A DNA stretch of 52,888 nucleotides from Sphingomonadaceae bacterium. Its GTDB lineage: Bacteria > Pseudomonadota > Alphaproteobacteria > Sphingomonadales > Sphingomonadaceae. Where the stretch lies: assembly GCA_947473355.1 (NCBI GenBank), contig CANJCQ010000021.1, forward strand, positions 1 through 52,888, in the 5' to 3' direction. Below are positions 17,511 through 25,816 of the stretch, piece by piece (position 1 is the first letter of the stretch; every line of letters starts with the position of its first letter). Position numbers and translations under genes: made by a program. The notes under the pieces are model-generated. The model saw only the letters and a program-made list of their open reading frames with translations. It made no database searches and was not told the DNA's origin.

Positions 17511-19289
17511 ATGCGAAGCGTGCGAATCGGGGGTGGCAGCGCCGGCTATGGCGACGGCACAATGGCGACACCGCGGCTGATCCGCGATGGCGCACTCGAT
17601 TATGTCATGCTCGACTATCTGTCCGAATATTTCATGCCACAGGCCGGCCGCGCCAGGCAACAGGATCCGCAGGCCGGTTATGTCACGTATTTCCCCGACG
17701 AGCTTTTCTCGTCAATCCTGCCCGACCTGCTCGCGCGCAAGGTCAGGCTGATTTCAAACGTTGGCGCGGTCAATCCGCATGCCTGCGCTGCGGCGATGCA
17801 GGCAGCGGCGAGCAGATTGGGCCTGGCGCCCCGGATTGCAGTGGTCGATGGCGATGACCTCCTCGATCATGCCGGCGCGCTGCGCAGCGCCGACAAGCTT
17901 GCCCTGCCGCTGCCCGATGGTGTCGGCTATACCGGCATCAACGCCTATCTCGGCGCCTTCCCGGTCGCGCGGGCACTGGCGCTGGGCGCGGATGTTGTTG
18001 TCACCGGCCGGGTCGTCGACAGCGCGCTGGCGCTGGGCCCGCTAATCCATGAATTCGGCTGGCAGGCAGACGATTACGATCGACTGGCCGCTGGATCGCT
18101 GATCGGCCATATCCTCGAATGCGGTGCGCAGGCGAGCGGCGGCTTGTTCACCGACTGGCGCGAGGTGGGCGACTATTCGGATATCGGCTACCCCATCGCC
18201 GAATGCTACGGCGATGGCTCGGCCATGATCACCAAGCCCGAGGGGACCGGCGGCCTGGTCTGTGTCGGCGGCGTTGCCGAACAATTGCTCTATGAGATCG
18301 GCGATCCGCGCAGCTACCGCCTGCCTGATGTCGTAGTCGACTTCAGCGAGGTGCGATTCGAGCAGATTGGCAAGGACCAGGTGCGCATGAGCGGCGCGAA
18401 AGGGCGCGCGCCGGGCCCCGACTACAAGGCGATTGCCACCTGGGACGACGGCTGGTTCGCCAGCTGGGGCTTCCCGATGCGTGGGCCCGATGCCAGCGAC
18501 AAGGCGCGGGCCATCGCCAATTCAATATTCAAACGCGGCGAGCATATGCTGCGCGAACGCAACATGCCGCCACTGCGCCGAAGCCGTATCGAGATTATCG
18601 GCGACGAGGAATCCTATGGCGCCAATGCGCAAGTGCGCGGCTCGCGCGAAGTGTTTTGCCGCATGACGATCGAGGCGGAGGATGCAGCTGCTTTCGCACT
18701 CCTGCTCAAGGAAATGGGCACTGGTTCCGTTTCAATGGCGCCGGGCATTGCCGGCTCGATGATGATGTTTATGCCGATCCCGATGGCCCGCTCGGAATCG
18801 TTCTTCCTCCCGGCCAGCGATCTGTCGCCGCAAGTGTCGCTCGATGGCCATAGCGAGATCGTCGCGCCCAATGCCCACAGTCCCAGCGTCCCCGAACCAC
18901 CAGCAGCAGCCATTGCTTTGCCGTCAGCGGAATGCGATGTCTCGGTTTCCTTGAGCAAGCTTGCCTGGGTGCGCAGCGGCGACAAGGGCGATATCTGCAA
19001 TGTCGGCGTTGTGGCGCGCAAGGCCGACTATTTGCCTTACATCACCGCCTCGATGAGCGAGGACGTCGTCGCGAAGCATTATGCGTTCATGTTGGGCGAG
19101 CTGGGCGAAGTCGAGCGGCACTATCTGCCAGGCAGCCATTCGCTCAACTTCCTGCTTAAGGGCGCGCTCGATGGCGGCTGCACGGTCAGCCTAAGGTTCG
19201 ATCCCTTCGGCAAGAGCGCGGCGCAGGATGCGCTCGATTTGCAGATTGCCGTGCCAAGCTCGCTGCTGGGCTCCGGGGCTTCCGCTTGA
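17511..19289 (+). CDS. AtuA-family protein (acyclic terpene utilisation; DUF1446 plus C-terminal domain)
   Basis: A protein of 592 residues with the two-part structure of the AtuA family: an N-terminal DUF1446 domain (IGGGSAGYGDG, then DYVMLDYLSEYFM, ISNVGAVNPHACAAAM and GRVVDSALALGPLIHEFGW) and a C-terminal ferredoxin-like domain beginning LAWVRSGDKGDICNVGVVAR at about residue 480. AtuA is needed for citronellol/geraniol degradation in Pseudomonas, but its reaction is not settled. The other atu enzymes (geranyl-CoA carboxylase, AtuE-type hydratase) are missing here. A second, clearly related copy is encoded at 41165-42970. Its stop is only 3 bases from the stop of the convergent Rieske gene. 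Confidence 0.9.
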   Translation: MRSVRIGGGSAGYGDGTMATPRLIRDGALDYVMLDYLSEYFMPQAGRARQQDPQAGYVTYFPDELFSSILPDLLARKVRLISNVGAVNPHACAAAMQAAASRLGLAPRIAVVDGDDLLDHAGALRSADKLALPLPDGVGYTGINAYLGAFPVARALALGADVVVTGRVVDSALALGPLIHEFGWQADDYDRLAAGSLIGHILECGAQASGGLFTDWREVGDYSDIGYPIAECYGDGSAMITKPEGTGGLVCVGGVAEQLLYEIGDPRSYRLPDVVVDFSEVRFEQIGKDQVRMSGAKGRAPGPDYKAIATWDDGWFASWGFPMRGPDASDKARAIANSIFKRGEHMLRERNMPPLRRSRIEIIGDEESYGANAQVRGSREVFCRMTIEAEDAAAFALLLKEMGTGSVSMAPGIAGSMMMFMPIPMARSESFFLPASDLSPQVSLDGHSEIVAPNAHSPSVPEPPAAAIALPSAECDVSVSLSKLAWVRSGDKGDICNVGVVARKADYLPYITASMSEDVVAKHYAFMLGELGEVERHYLPGSHSLNFLLKGALDGGCTVSLRFDPFGKSAAQDALDLQIAVPSSLLGSGASA

Positions 19290-19292
19290 CCG

Positions 19293-20555
19293 CTAAGCCG
19301 GGACCGGCAAGCCCGCGACGCCCTTCCAGCTGCTGCCCGCTTCGACGACCACATCGATCGGCCCCGGCATGACCACGGGTTCGCTGCGCCTGGCGCTGCC
19401 CGGGGGAAGATCACCCGCCGCCAAACCCTCCAGCGCGGCGAGCAGCATGCGCCGGGTCTGGACGATGGCGATGTCCGTCGCCGACAGGAACTCGCGGGTA
19501 CGGTCGACGATTGGCCCCATGCTTGCCTGCACCACCATATCCTCTTCAAGAATGTTGTTGCCAAAGCCGGTGAAATGGCCGGCCTTCATCAGCGCCCGGT
19601 CTTGCCCCCAGCGATCTTCGCGGCCACCGGGTAGCGGGGCATAGTTGAATCGGTCGAACCGCCCGCCCTCCGGCTGGATCGCGGCGGCGACCGGGTCCTG
19701 CTTCTCGCGGTCAGAATAGAGCCCGAAAAACATCAAATGATGCTCGTCGTCGACCGGCGCGATGATGAAGATCACCCCTTCGCGCCCGCGCGTGCCGTTC
19801 GACGGCGCCAGACAAATGAAGGGCATCATATATTCGGTGATTCGGGCATAGGTCTTGCCACCGGTCAGCGGGCGCAGCGCTGCGGCGCGCAGCCCGTAAT
19901 CCGTGAGGTCGCTGTCATATTGCGGCGGGCCATCGAGCGACATGCCGATATTGCCCTTGTTGCGGTCAGCAATGCCGCTGATCCAGGTCTTGTGTAGCGT
20001 GCCGATATGCGCGGAATCGAGCGTCCCCTCGACGCCTTGCAACCAGTTGCACTGGCCCAGGCTCACCGTCAGAAAAGTATTTTTCTCGAGCGTACCGACG
20101 AAAGGAAGATCAGGAAAGGCAGGGGCCTCGCCGCTTCCAAGCCAGACCCAGACCAGTCCGCCCGCTTCATGCACCGGGTACCGGGCGAGCTTCACGCGCG
20201 AACAGAAGGCTGCGGCGCGTTCTGGCGGCTCGGTCGGGCAATCGGTGGCATTGCCTTCGATGTCGAACTCCCATGCATGGAAGATGCAGCGCAAGTTCCC
20301 GCCCTGCTCGACCCGGGCCAAAGCCAGCGAAGCACCACGATGGGGACAGTTCTCATCGAAGAAGCCGATCCGGCCGTCCGGCGCGCGCAGGGCAATATAG
20401 TTGCGGCCGACAAGCCGCACCATGAAGGGCGCGTCGCCGGGCACGAGCTGCGATGCCAGCGCGAAAGGAAACCAATAGTTCTCGCGCATCAGCTGCCCCA
20501 TCGGCGCATCGCCCTCGATCAGGGTCAGCAGCTCGTTTTGCTCTTTGGTCAGCAT
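19293..20555 (-). CDS. Rieske-type ring-hydroxylating oxygenase, alpha subunit
   Basis: A protein of 420 residues resembling single-component-type oxygenases such as phthalate 4,5-dioxygenase. The Rieske ligands are Cys70, His72, Cys90 and His93 (CPHRG, then CIFHAWEF). The mononuclear iron site is in EGTLDSAHIGTLH with His183 and His188. It would add oxygen to, or demethylate, an aromatic or cyclic substrate. No beta subunit, ferredoxin or reductase gene is nearby, so its electron donor must come from elsewhere. It is the last gene of an operon with a PTE-like and a Coq4-like protein and ends almost against the convergent AtuA gene. Confidence 0.93.
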   Translation of the reverse strand: MLTKEQNELLTLIEGDAPMGQLMRENYWFPFALASQLVPGDAPFMVRLVGRNYIALRAPDGRIGFFDENCPHRGASLALARVEQGGNLRCIFHAWEFDIEGNATDCPTEPPERAAAFCSRVKLARYPVHEAGGLVWVWLGSGEAPAFPDLPFVGTLEKNTFLTVSLGQCNWLQGVEGTLDSAHIGTLHKTWISGIADRNKGNIGMSLDGPPQYDSDLTDYGLRAAALRPLTGGKTYARITEYMMPFICLAPSNGTRGREGVIFIIAPVDDEHHLMFFGLYSDREKQDPVAAAIQPEGGRFDRFNYAPLPGGREDRWGQDRALMKAGHFTGFGNNILEEDMVVQASMGPIVDRTREFLSATDIAIVQTRRMLLAALEGLAAGDLPPGSARRSEPVVMPGPIDVVVEAGSSWKGVAGLPVPA

Positions 20556-20595
20556 TTCGGCCTCTCCCTTTTCAGACGCGGCGGCTGGGCAAATT

Positions 20596-21483
20596 TTAGA
20601 GAATGGTCCTGCCTTCGCCGAAGATCAACGAGGCGTCATGGCTGCTCATCGGGCCTGTGACGCCGCGCATGCCGATGGCATCGCGCGCCTCGGCGGGGCT
20701 GAGATGCAGGATTTCTTCAAAGCGCACCGTAAACAGCAGGTCGGATTGCTGGCCGACCCGGTATCCCTCGCTCATATTGCGCCAGACGATCGGCCAGGTC
20801 TCGGGATAATTCAGCATTGAGCGGATGAACCAGGGGAAGGTGGTAAGCGTGTTGAGCCGCAGCAGTTCGCCAGCGAGCTCGGCGCTGACATGGGTGAAAA
20901 TGTTGCCGGTCATAAGTCCGGTCGGCCAGATCTCGGCCAGCACATCGAAGCCTACTTCGCCCAGGATATGATTGAAATCGTGAATCTGGTTGAAGCGCAG
21001 GGTGAAAAATTCGATGTCGCTTTGCGGCACCCAGCTCGGGTCGACCATGCGCTGCGGCGTCAGTTCGGGCTCAAGCCCGAGCGCATCCATGTGTTCGAAC
21101 AGCAGCCTGCCGATCGATCCCGCCGGATTCGCGGCCAGGTCGGCGAGCGAATAGGACGAAATGAAGCGCTCGCCAAACCAGGCGTCGAGCGCTGCGTTTC
21201 TGCGCCGCTCGGCTGCGATAAGCGCCGCGACCTCCTCCTCATCGCGGCCCTGTTCAACCGCCTCGACCATAGAGGGGATCCCGAAGAGCAGCGGATAGTC
21301 CGGCCCGTTTCGCCGCAGGATTTCGGTCGAGACCCATTCGCGCAGGCGGCTATCGTTGAGGAAGGGGGACGAGCTGACAAGCACGCTGCTCTGCGTCGTT
21401 ACAGTCTTGCGTCCGTGGTAATAGACGATCGGACTGGCCTGTTTTGCGTCGAACTCCTGCGTCGTGTCGATCACTTCTTGCAT
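20596..21483 (-). CDS. Coq4-family protein in a catabolic operon
   Basis: A protein of 295 residues. The defining Coq4 metal motif HDxxH-x11-E is complete: His168, Asp169, His172 and Glu184 in IHDFNHILGEVGFDVLAEIW. Coq4 proteins act in ubiquinone synthesis, and eukaryotic COQ4 has been shown to remove the C1 carboxyl oxidatively. Here the gene is between a Rieske oxygenase (40 bases downstream) and a phosphotriesterase-like gene (89 bases upstream), which suggests a degradative relative acting on a phenolic or quinol acid. Start chosen at ATG 21483 with GGGAGAG before it; the frame extends 31 codons upstream into the preceding gene's end. Confidence 0.85.
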   Translation of the reverse strand: MQEVIDTTQEFDAKQASPIVYYHGRKTVTTQSSVLVSSSPFLNDSRLREWVSTEILRRNGPDYPLLFGIPSMVEAVEQGRDEEEVAALIAAERRRNAALDAWFGERFISSYSLADLAANPAGSIGRLLFEHMDALGLEPELTPQRMVDPSWVPQSDIEFFTLRFNQIHDFNHILGEVGFDVLAEIWPTGLMTGNIFTHVSAELAGELLRLNTLTTFPWFIRSMLNYPETWPIVWRNMSEGYRVGQQSDLLFTVRFEEILHLSPAEARDAIGMRGVTGPMSSHDASLIFGEGRTIL

Positions 21484-21572
21484 GTCGCTCTCCCATCGCA
21501 CCCAAGACCCTTGCGGATTCTCGCACCTCGCCGCGAGGCTGGCAAAGCAGGTATCGCCGCAATGCTCAACGC

Positions 21573-22550
21573 TCAAACCTGCCGCGCTGATGATTTGGCA
21601 GCTTCGAAATATTGTCTGGGGTTATCTATCACAATTCGATCAAGATCTGCGCGCGCGACGCCCATGGCTTCAAGCTCGGGGAATATGTTTTCAAAGATAT
21701 GCGTGACATTCCAGCTAGGCATGGCTGCGCGCAACTCGGCTTCGCTCATCGAGCCGGGGCTACCCATCCAGCAGTTGACCGAATCGTGGGAAACCATGAC
21801 CCGCTCGAGATGACCCCCGTCCAGCATCGCCTTAAGGTTCCGCATGCGGATCTCGTCGGCGATTTCGAGTACCGCGCCGAACCGGTCGAATCCGACATAG
21901 GCGCCGCGTTTTGCAAGCGATTGCTGATAGCCCGGGTTGTCAGCTCCGCAGCAGTGCCCGACCAGAAGCTGCGCAGCATCCAGTCCTTCTCCAGTGACGA
22001 TGTCGATCTGCTCATGGCCGCAACTGCTACGTTCAGTGTGCGACAGGATAGGCGTGCCCGTTGCCTGCGCCGCCCGGGCGGCTGCGGCAAGAATTTTTCT
22101 TTCATAGTCGCTGACCTTGCCTTCGCCGGTTGCGACCTTGATGATTCCGCATCTGATTCCCGTATCAGCCACGCCCCTTTCGATCTCGGCGATAAACGAT
22201 TCGGCGATCTGATCCTGGGACATCGCGGCATATGTGAAAGGAATGCCCATCTGTTCGGTATAGGCACCGGTAGCGCAGATCAGGTTGATCCCGCTTGCCT
22301 GCGACACCTCGGCAATAAATTCCACGTCGCGGCCCAGATCGCTGGGACAGGGATCGACCACAGTCCTGACACCATAGTCGTGGAGGCCCTGGAAGGCCTC
22401 GACAACCCGGCTCATAGCCTCCTTGCGCTTGAACGGCGGCTGGCGCGCATCCATGAACCAGCCGGGAAATCCAATCAGGACATGCTCATGCATCAGTGTC
22501 TTGCCGAGATCGCTGATTGCCAGCGGACCAAGCACCGAATTGACCATCAT
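21573..22550 (-). CDS. Phosphotriesterase-family (PTE-like lactonase) hydrolase
   Basis: A protein of 325 residues with the full set of binuclear metal ligands of the PTE family: His21 and His23 (LMHEHVL), Lys138 (IIKVATGEG, the carboxylated lysine), His171 (LSHTER), His199 (VGHCCG) and Asp256 (SHDSVN). Natural members are mostly lactonases, and several sit in catabolic clusters, so opening a lactone made by the Baeyer-Villiger-like enzyme encoded nearby is a reasonable guess. AGGAG lies about 9 bases before the start. It heads the minus-strand operon PTE-Coq4-Rieske. Confidence 0.9.
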   Translation of the reverse strand: MMVNSVLGPLAISDLGKTLMHEHVLIGFPGWFMDARQPPFKRKEAMSRVVEAFQGLHDYGVRTVVDPCPSDLGRDVEFIAEVSQASGINLICATGAYTEQMGIPFTYAAMSQDQIAESFIAEIERGVADTGIRCGIIKVATGEGKVSDYERKILAAAARAAQATGTPILSHTERSSCGHEQIDIVTGEGLDAAQLLVGHCCGADNPGYQQSLAKRGAYVGFDRFGAVLEIADEIRMRNLKAMLDGGHLERVMVSHDSVNCWMGSPGSMSEAELRAAMPSWNVTHIFENIFPELEAMGVARADLDRIVIDNPRQYFEAAKSSARQV

Positions 22551-23051
22551 TGTGACAGGCTCCTGTTTGTTCCATCAGGTCCAACCATGCCGCAGCTCAG
22601 ACCGGCAGCGCTGCCAGTTCATGCACTTCCACTGATGCCAGCCCTTGCAGGCAATGCATCCCGTGCTGGCCCACAGAAAGCCGCATCGTTGTTGACGGCA
22701 TGATGGGGCGGATCCTCGCCGGGGTCTATGACCTCACGCGTCAGGCTTTGGCACGAGGAGATTCGACAAATTTGGCAAGAACGAGCAGTTCGCGCTTTGA
22801 CATGATCTGAGCCGGAGGTTTCGATCAACCCCTGGAATGGTTGCATGTCCGGAAATGACTGCAGATTGCGTATACCAATCATGGTCAGGCGCAAGTCAAG
22901 GCCGCCGCGCTCACTTCGGCCAACGCACGATCCTGCTGCCAATGCGGCAATGCCAGGATGGCGTGGCGCGTTCGGGCAAGACGATTGAGGACACTGCCAG
23001 TTATCTGCTGGATTGAGGCAGGTTCAACAATTGAGCAAGGCGGGCAGGCGA
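22551..23051. other. Divergent intergenic region between the PTE-like and BVMO-like genes
   Basis: Five hundred bases with no convincing gene. It should contain the promoters of the PTE-Coq4-Rieske operon (leftward) and of the BVMO-like operon (rightward), but no strong -35/-10 pair is evident. On the minus strand, 22741-22803 encodes MSKRELLVLAKFVES and a stop, a short stretch like the first helix of a LuxR-type DNA-binding domain; it may be a regulator remnant or chance. Confidence 0.5.
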
Positions 23052-24650
23052 ATGGCGAAAGCGATGCACCATGATGTCATTGTCGTCGGCGCCGGTTTTG
23101 CCGGTCTCTATGGCGTCTACCGCCTGCGAAACGACGGCTGGGACGTTCTGGGTATCGAGAGCGGCTCCGATGTGGGCGGTGTGTGGTATCACAACCGCTA
23201 TCCCGGCGCGCGGTGTGACACGCTCTCGGTGGATTACAGCTATTCCTTTTGTGAAGAGCTGCAACAGGACTGGAACTGGTCCGAACGCTATGCGCCGCAA
23301 GCGGAAATCCTGAGCTATATCAGCCATGTCGCCGACCGGTTCGATCTGCGCCGCAACTTCGTATTCGATACGCGCGTCACCAGAACCCGAAGGAACGACG
23401 AGACTGGCCTGTGGGCCATCGAAACCGATACCGGCAGGCACTACACTGCACGCTTCGTCTTGCTCGCGACCGGGCCGCTGTCCGCCCCGGCCGATCCCGG
23501 CATTCCCGGATTGGCGGAATTCAGGGGCGAACTCTACCGGACTTCGACCTGGCCGCATGATCCGGTGAATTTCGCAGGCAAGCGGGTCGGGGTTGTCGGA
23601 ACCGGCTCATCAGGTGTCCAGTCGATTCCCGAGATTGCCAGGACGGCCAGCCACATCACCGTGTTCCAGCGGACGCCTGCCTTCGCCGTGCCCGCTCGCA
23701 ACCGAACGTTGACGCCTGAGGAACTGGGCCGGTTCAAACAGCGCTATCCGGAGTACCGCCGCGAGCTTCGTGCGAATTTCACCGGACTTACCATGCAGAG
23801 CACCGGCAAGTCCGCAGCGGAATGCAGCGAAGCCGAACAGCGGCGCGCCCTCGACGAGATCTTCGAGATCGGCAGCCTTGGCATCGTAAGCACTTTCACT
23901 GATGTCCTGTTCAACGAGGAGGCCAATGCGGTCGTCGCCGAATATGTCCGGCAATCGATCCGCGAGCGGGTCAAGGATCCCGAGGCCGCCGAGAAGCTGC
24001 TGCCAAAGACATATCCTATCGGCACCAAGCGACCCTGCCTCGACTCGGGTTACTACGAGGTTTTCAACCAGCCCAATGCGAGGCTGGTCGACCTGCGCGA
24101 AACGCCGATTGAGCGCGTGACCGAGACCGGGATCGAGACGAGCGCGGAACACATCGATCTTGACATGATCGTCCTTGCCACGGGCTTCGACGCCCTGACG
24201 GGCGCGATACTCGCCATCGATCCGGTCAATGGCACTGGCAAGCGGCTGTCCGAAGCCTGGCGCAATGGTCCTGAAACCTATCTTGGCCTTGCCAGTGCCG
24301 GATTTCCCAACCTGTTCCTGATATCAGCGGCCGGTGGCACGTCCGTTTTCGGCAATATGGTGACCGTTGCCGAAGAGGCGATAGACTGGGTGGCAGAGGC
24401 GCTGGCCTGGCTGAAACAGGAGGGGCTGGACACCCTGGAGGCCAAGCCCGACGCACAGCAAGAATGGACCCGCCATGTCGCCGAGGTTGGCAACAGCTCG
24501 CTGCTGCCGGGGACCAACAGCTGGTACGTCGGCGCCAATATACCGGGCAAACCGCGTTCCTTTTCCGTCTATCTTGGCGGCTTCAATGTCTACACCGCGA
24601 AATGCCGGGAAGTTGCGGCAAACGGCTATGAGGGGTTTTCGGCGCGTTGA
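23052..24650 (+). CDS. Baeyer-Villiger-like flavin monooxygenase
   Basis: A protein of 532 residues of the class B flavoprotein monooxygenases. It has an FAD Rossmann motif (VIVVGAGFAGLYG), the region WYHNRYPGARCD typical of cyclohexanone and steroid/phenylacetone monooxygenases, and a second, NADPH-binding Rossmann motif (VGVVGTGSSGVQ). The fingerprint FxGxxxHxxxW appears as FRGELYRTSTWP, with Arg where His is usual. It would convert a ketone into an ester or lactone. Start chosen at ATG 23052; a TTG start 39 bases earlier is possible. It begins a plus-strand run continuing with a TauD-type gene and two KSTD-like genes. Confidence 0.9.
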   Translation: MAKAMHHDVIVVGAGFAGLYGVYRLRNDGWDVLGIESGSDVGGVWYHNRYPGARCDTLSVDYSYSFCEELQQDWNWSERYAPQAEILSYISHVADRFDLRRNFVFDTRVTRTRRNDETGLWAIETDTGRHYTARFVLLATGPLSAPADPGIPGLAEFRGELYRTSTWPHDPVNFAGKRVGVVGTGSSGVQSIPEIARTASHITVFQRTPAFAVPARNRTLTPEELGRFKQRYPEYRRELRANFTGLTMQSTGKSAAECSEAEQRRALDEIFEIGSLGIVSTFTDVLFNEEANAVVAEYVRQSIRERVKDPEAAEKLLPKTYPIGTKRPCLDSGYYEVFNQPNARLVDLRETPIERVTETGIETSAEHIDLDMIVLATGFDALTGAILAIDPVNGTGKRLSEAWRNGPETYLGLASAGFPNLFLISAAGGTSVFGNMVTVAEEAIDWVAEALAWLKQEGLDTLEAKPDAQQEWTRHVAEVGNSSLLPGTNSWYVGANIPGKPRSFSVYLGGFNVYTAKCREVAANGYEGFSAR

Positions 24651-24731
24651 CGCACGGCAAAATTGACGAATTGCCAATTCCGCGAAAATCGGTTCAAATG
24701 GCTACCAATGAACTTCAACAAGGAGCATCGC

Positions 24732-25721
24732 ATGGCTGGGGTTGAGATAAGCGATCTTGGTGAGCAATACAGCTTTGGCTCGCGGGTCAGCGGCGTGACC
24801 TGGGACAACATTCACGATGAGGGCCTGCGGGGCGATCTCCAGCGGCTGTTCATCGACCGGGGCCTGATTGTCTTTCAGGACATGGAACCGTCACCCAGGA
24901 TGCAGGTCGAAGTGAGCAAGATCTTCGGTCCGCTGAAAGACCACCCCACCAAGAGCACGCCGCGCGCCGACCCTAGCCTTGATCCGGGGATCATCGACAT
25001 GCACCGCCTGCCGCAGGAAGACACGGGCCGGATCCATGGTCAGACTGAACTGAATGGCAAGATGGTCGTTTCCTTCATCCCCTGGCACTTCGATCATTCC
25101 TACAACGACGAGCTGAACTATGCGGGCGTGCTGCGCTCGGTGATCAAGGCGCCGGTCGATGGGCGCACCGGATTTGCCGATGGCATCGAAATCTACAAGG
25201 CGCTCGATCCGGCAATCGCCGAGAAGATCGCAGACCTCAGCGCGATCTACACGCTGGACACGCGGATTTCCTCGATGCGCTTCGGCCGCAATTTCACGAC
25301 GTCCTGGGATTCGGAAAATCAGGCCGGGCTCATCGCTGAGGCCGCGATCTTTCCGCGCGCGATCCACCCCATGATCTGGCAGCGCCCAACTGGCGAAAAA
25401 GTTGCGCATTTCTGCGGATTTTCGGCTGTCGGCATCGAAGGCCACGAAGACGCGGAGGGCGAGGCCATATTCGAAGAGGCGCTTCAGGACATGTATCGCA
25501 AGGTCAATCCCTACTGGCACGACTGGCAGCCGACCGACATGGTGATCTGGGACAACCACCGGATGCTTCACGCGGTTGAAGGGTGCGATCCCAAATACGA
25601 ACGGCAAATGCATCGCACCACGATCAAGGGCGATTATGGGCTGGGCCGGTTCGAAGGGGGCAAGAAGATCGGCGAAGTGAACCGCGCAGTGCCGCCGCTG
25701 CGCTTGCCTGAAGTAGCCTGA
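24732..25721 (+). CDS. TauD/TfdA-family Fe(II)/2-oxoglutarate dioxygenase
   Basis: A protein of 329 residues. The iron ligands are His and Asp in IPWHFDHSYND (about residues 120-122) and the distal His in IWDNHRMLHAVEG; the 2-oxoglutarate Arg is in QMHRTTIKGD. AAGGAG lies 7 bases before ATG 24732, which decides the start over two earlier in-frame ATG codons. It resembles alpha-ketoglutarate-dependent 2,4-D/taurine-type oxygenases in layout, but the substrate pocket cannot be interpreted. It lies 81 bases after the BVMO-like gene on the same strand. Confidence 0.92.
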   Translation: MAGVEISDLGEQYSFGSRVSGVTWDNIHDEGLRGDLQRLFIDRGLIVFQDMEPSPRMQVEVSKIFGPLKDHPTKSTPRADPSLDPGIIDMHRLPQEDTGRIHGQTELNGKMVVSFIPWHFDHSYNDELNYAGVLRSVIKAPVDGRTGFADGIEIYKALDPAIAEKIADLSAIYTLDTRISSMRFGRNFTTSWDSENQAGLIAEAAIFPRAIHPMIWQRPTGEKVAHFCGFSAVGIEGHEDAEGEAIFEEALQDMYRKVNPYWHDWQPTDMVIWDNHRMLHAVEGCDPKYERQMHRTTIKGDYGLGRFEGGKKIGEVNRAVPPLRLPEVA

Positions 25722-25816
25722 GCCCGGCAACCTGCAAAGTCTGCTCGCAACCCTTGCCTGTGGGCGGGTCGGCGCCGGTCGCAACTATCCAATTGATGAC
25801 CCGGGAGGGGTGACAG

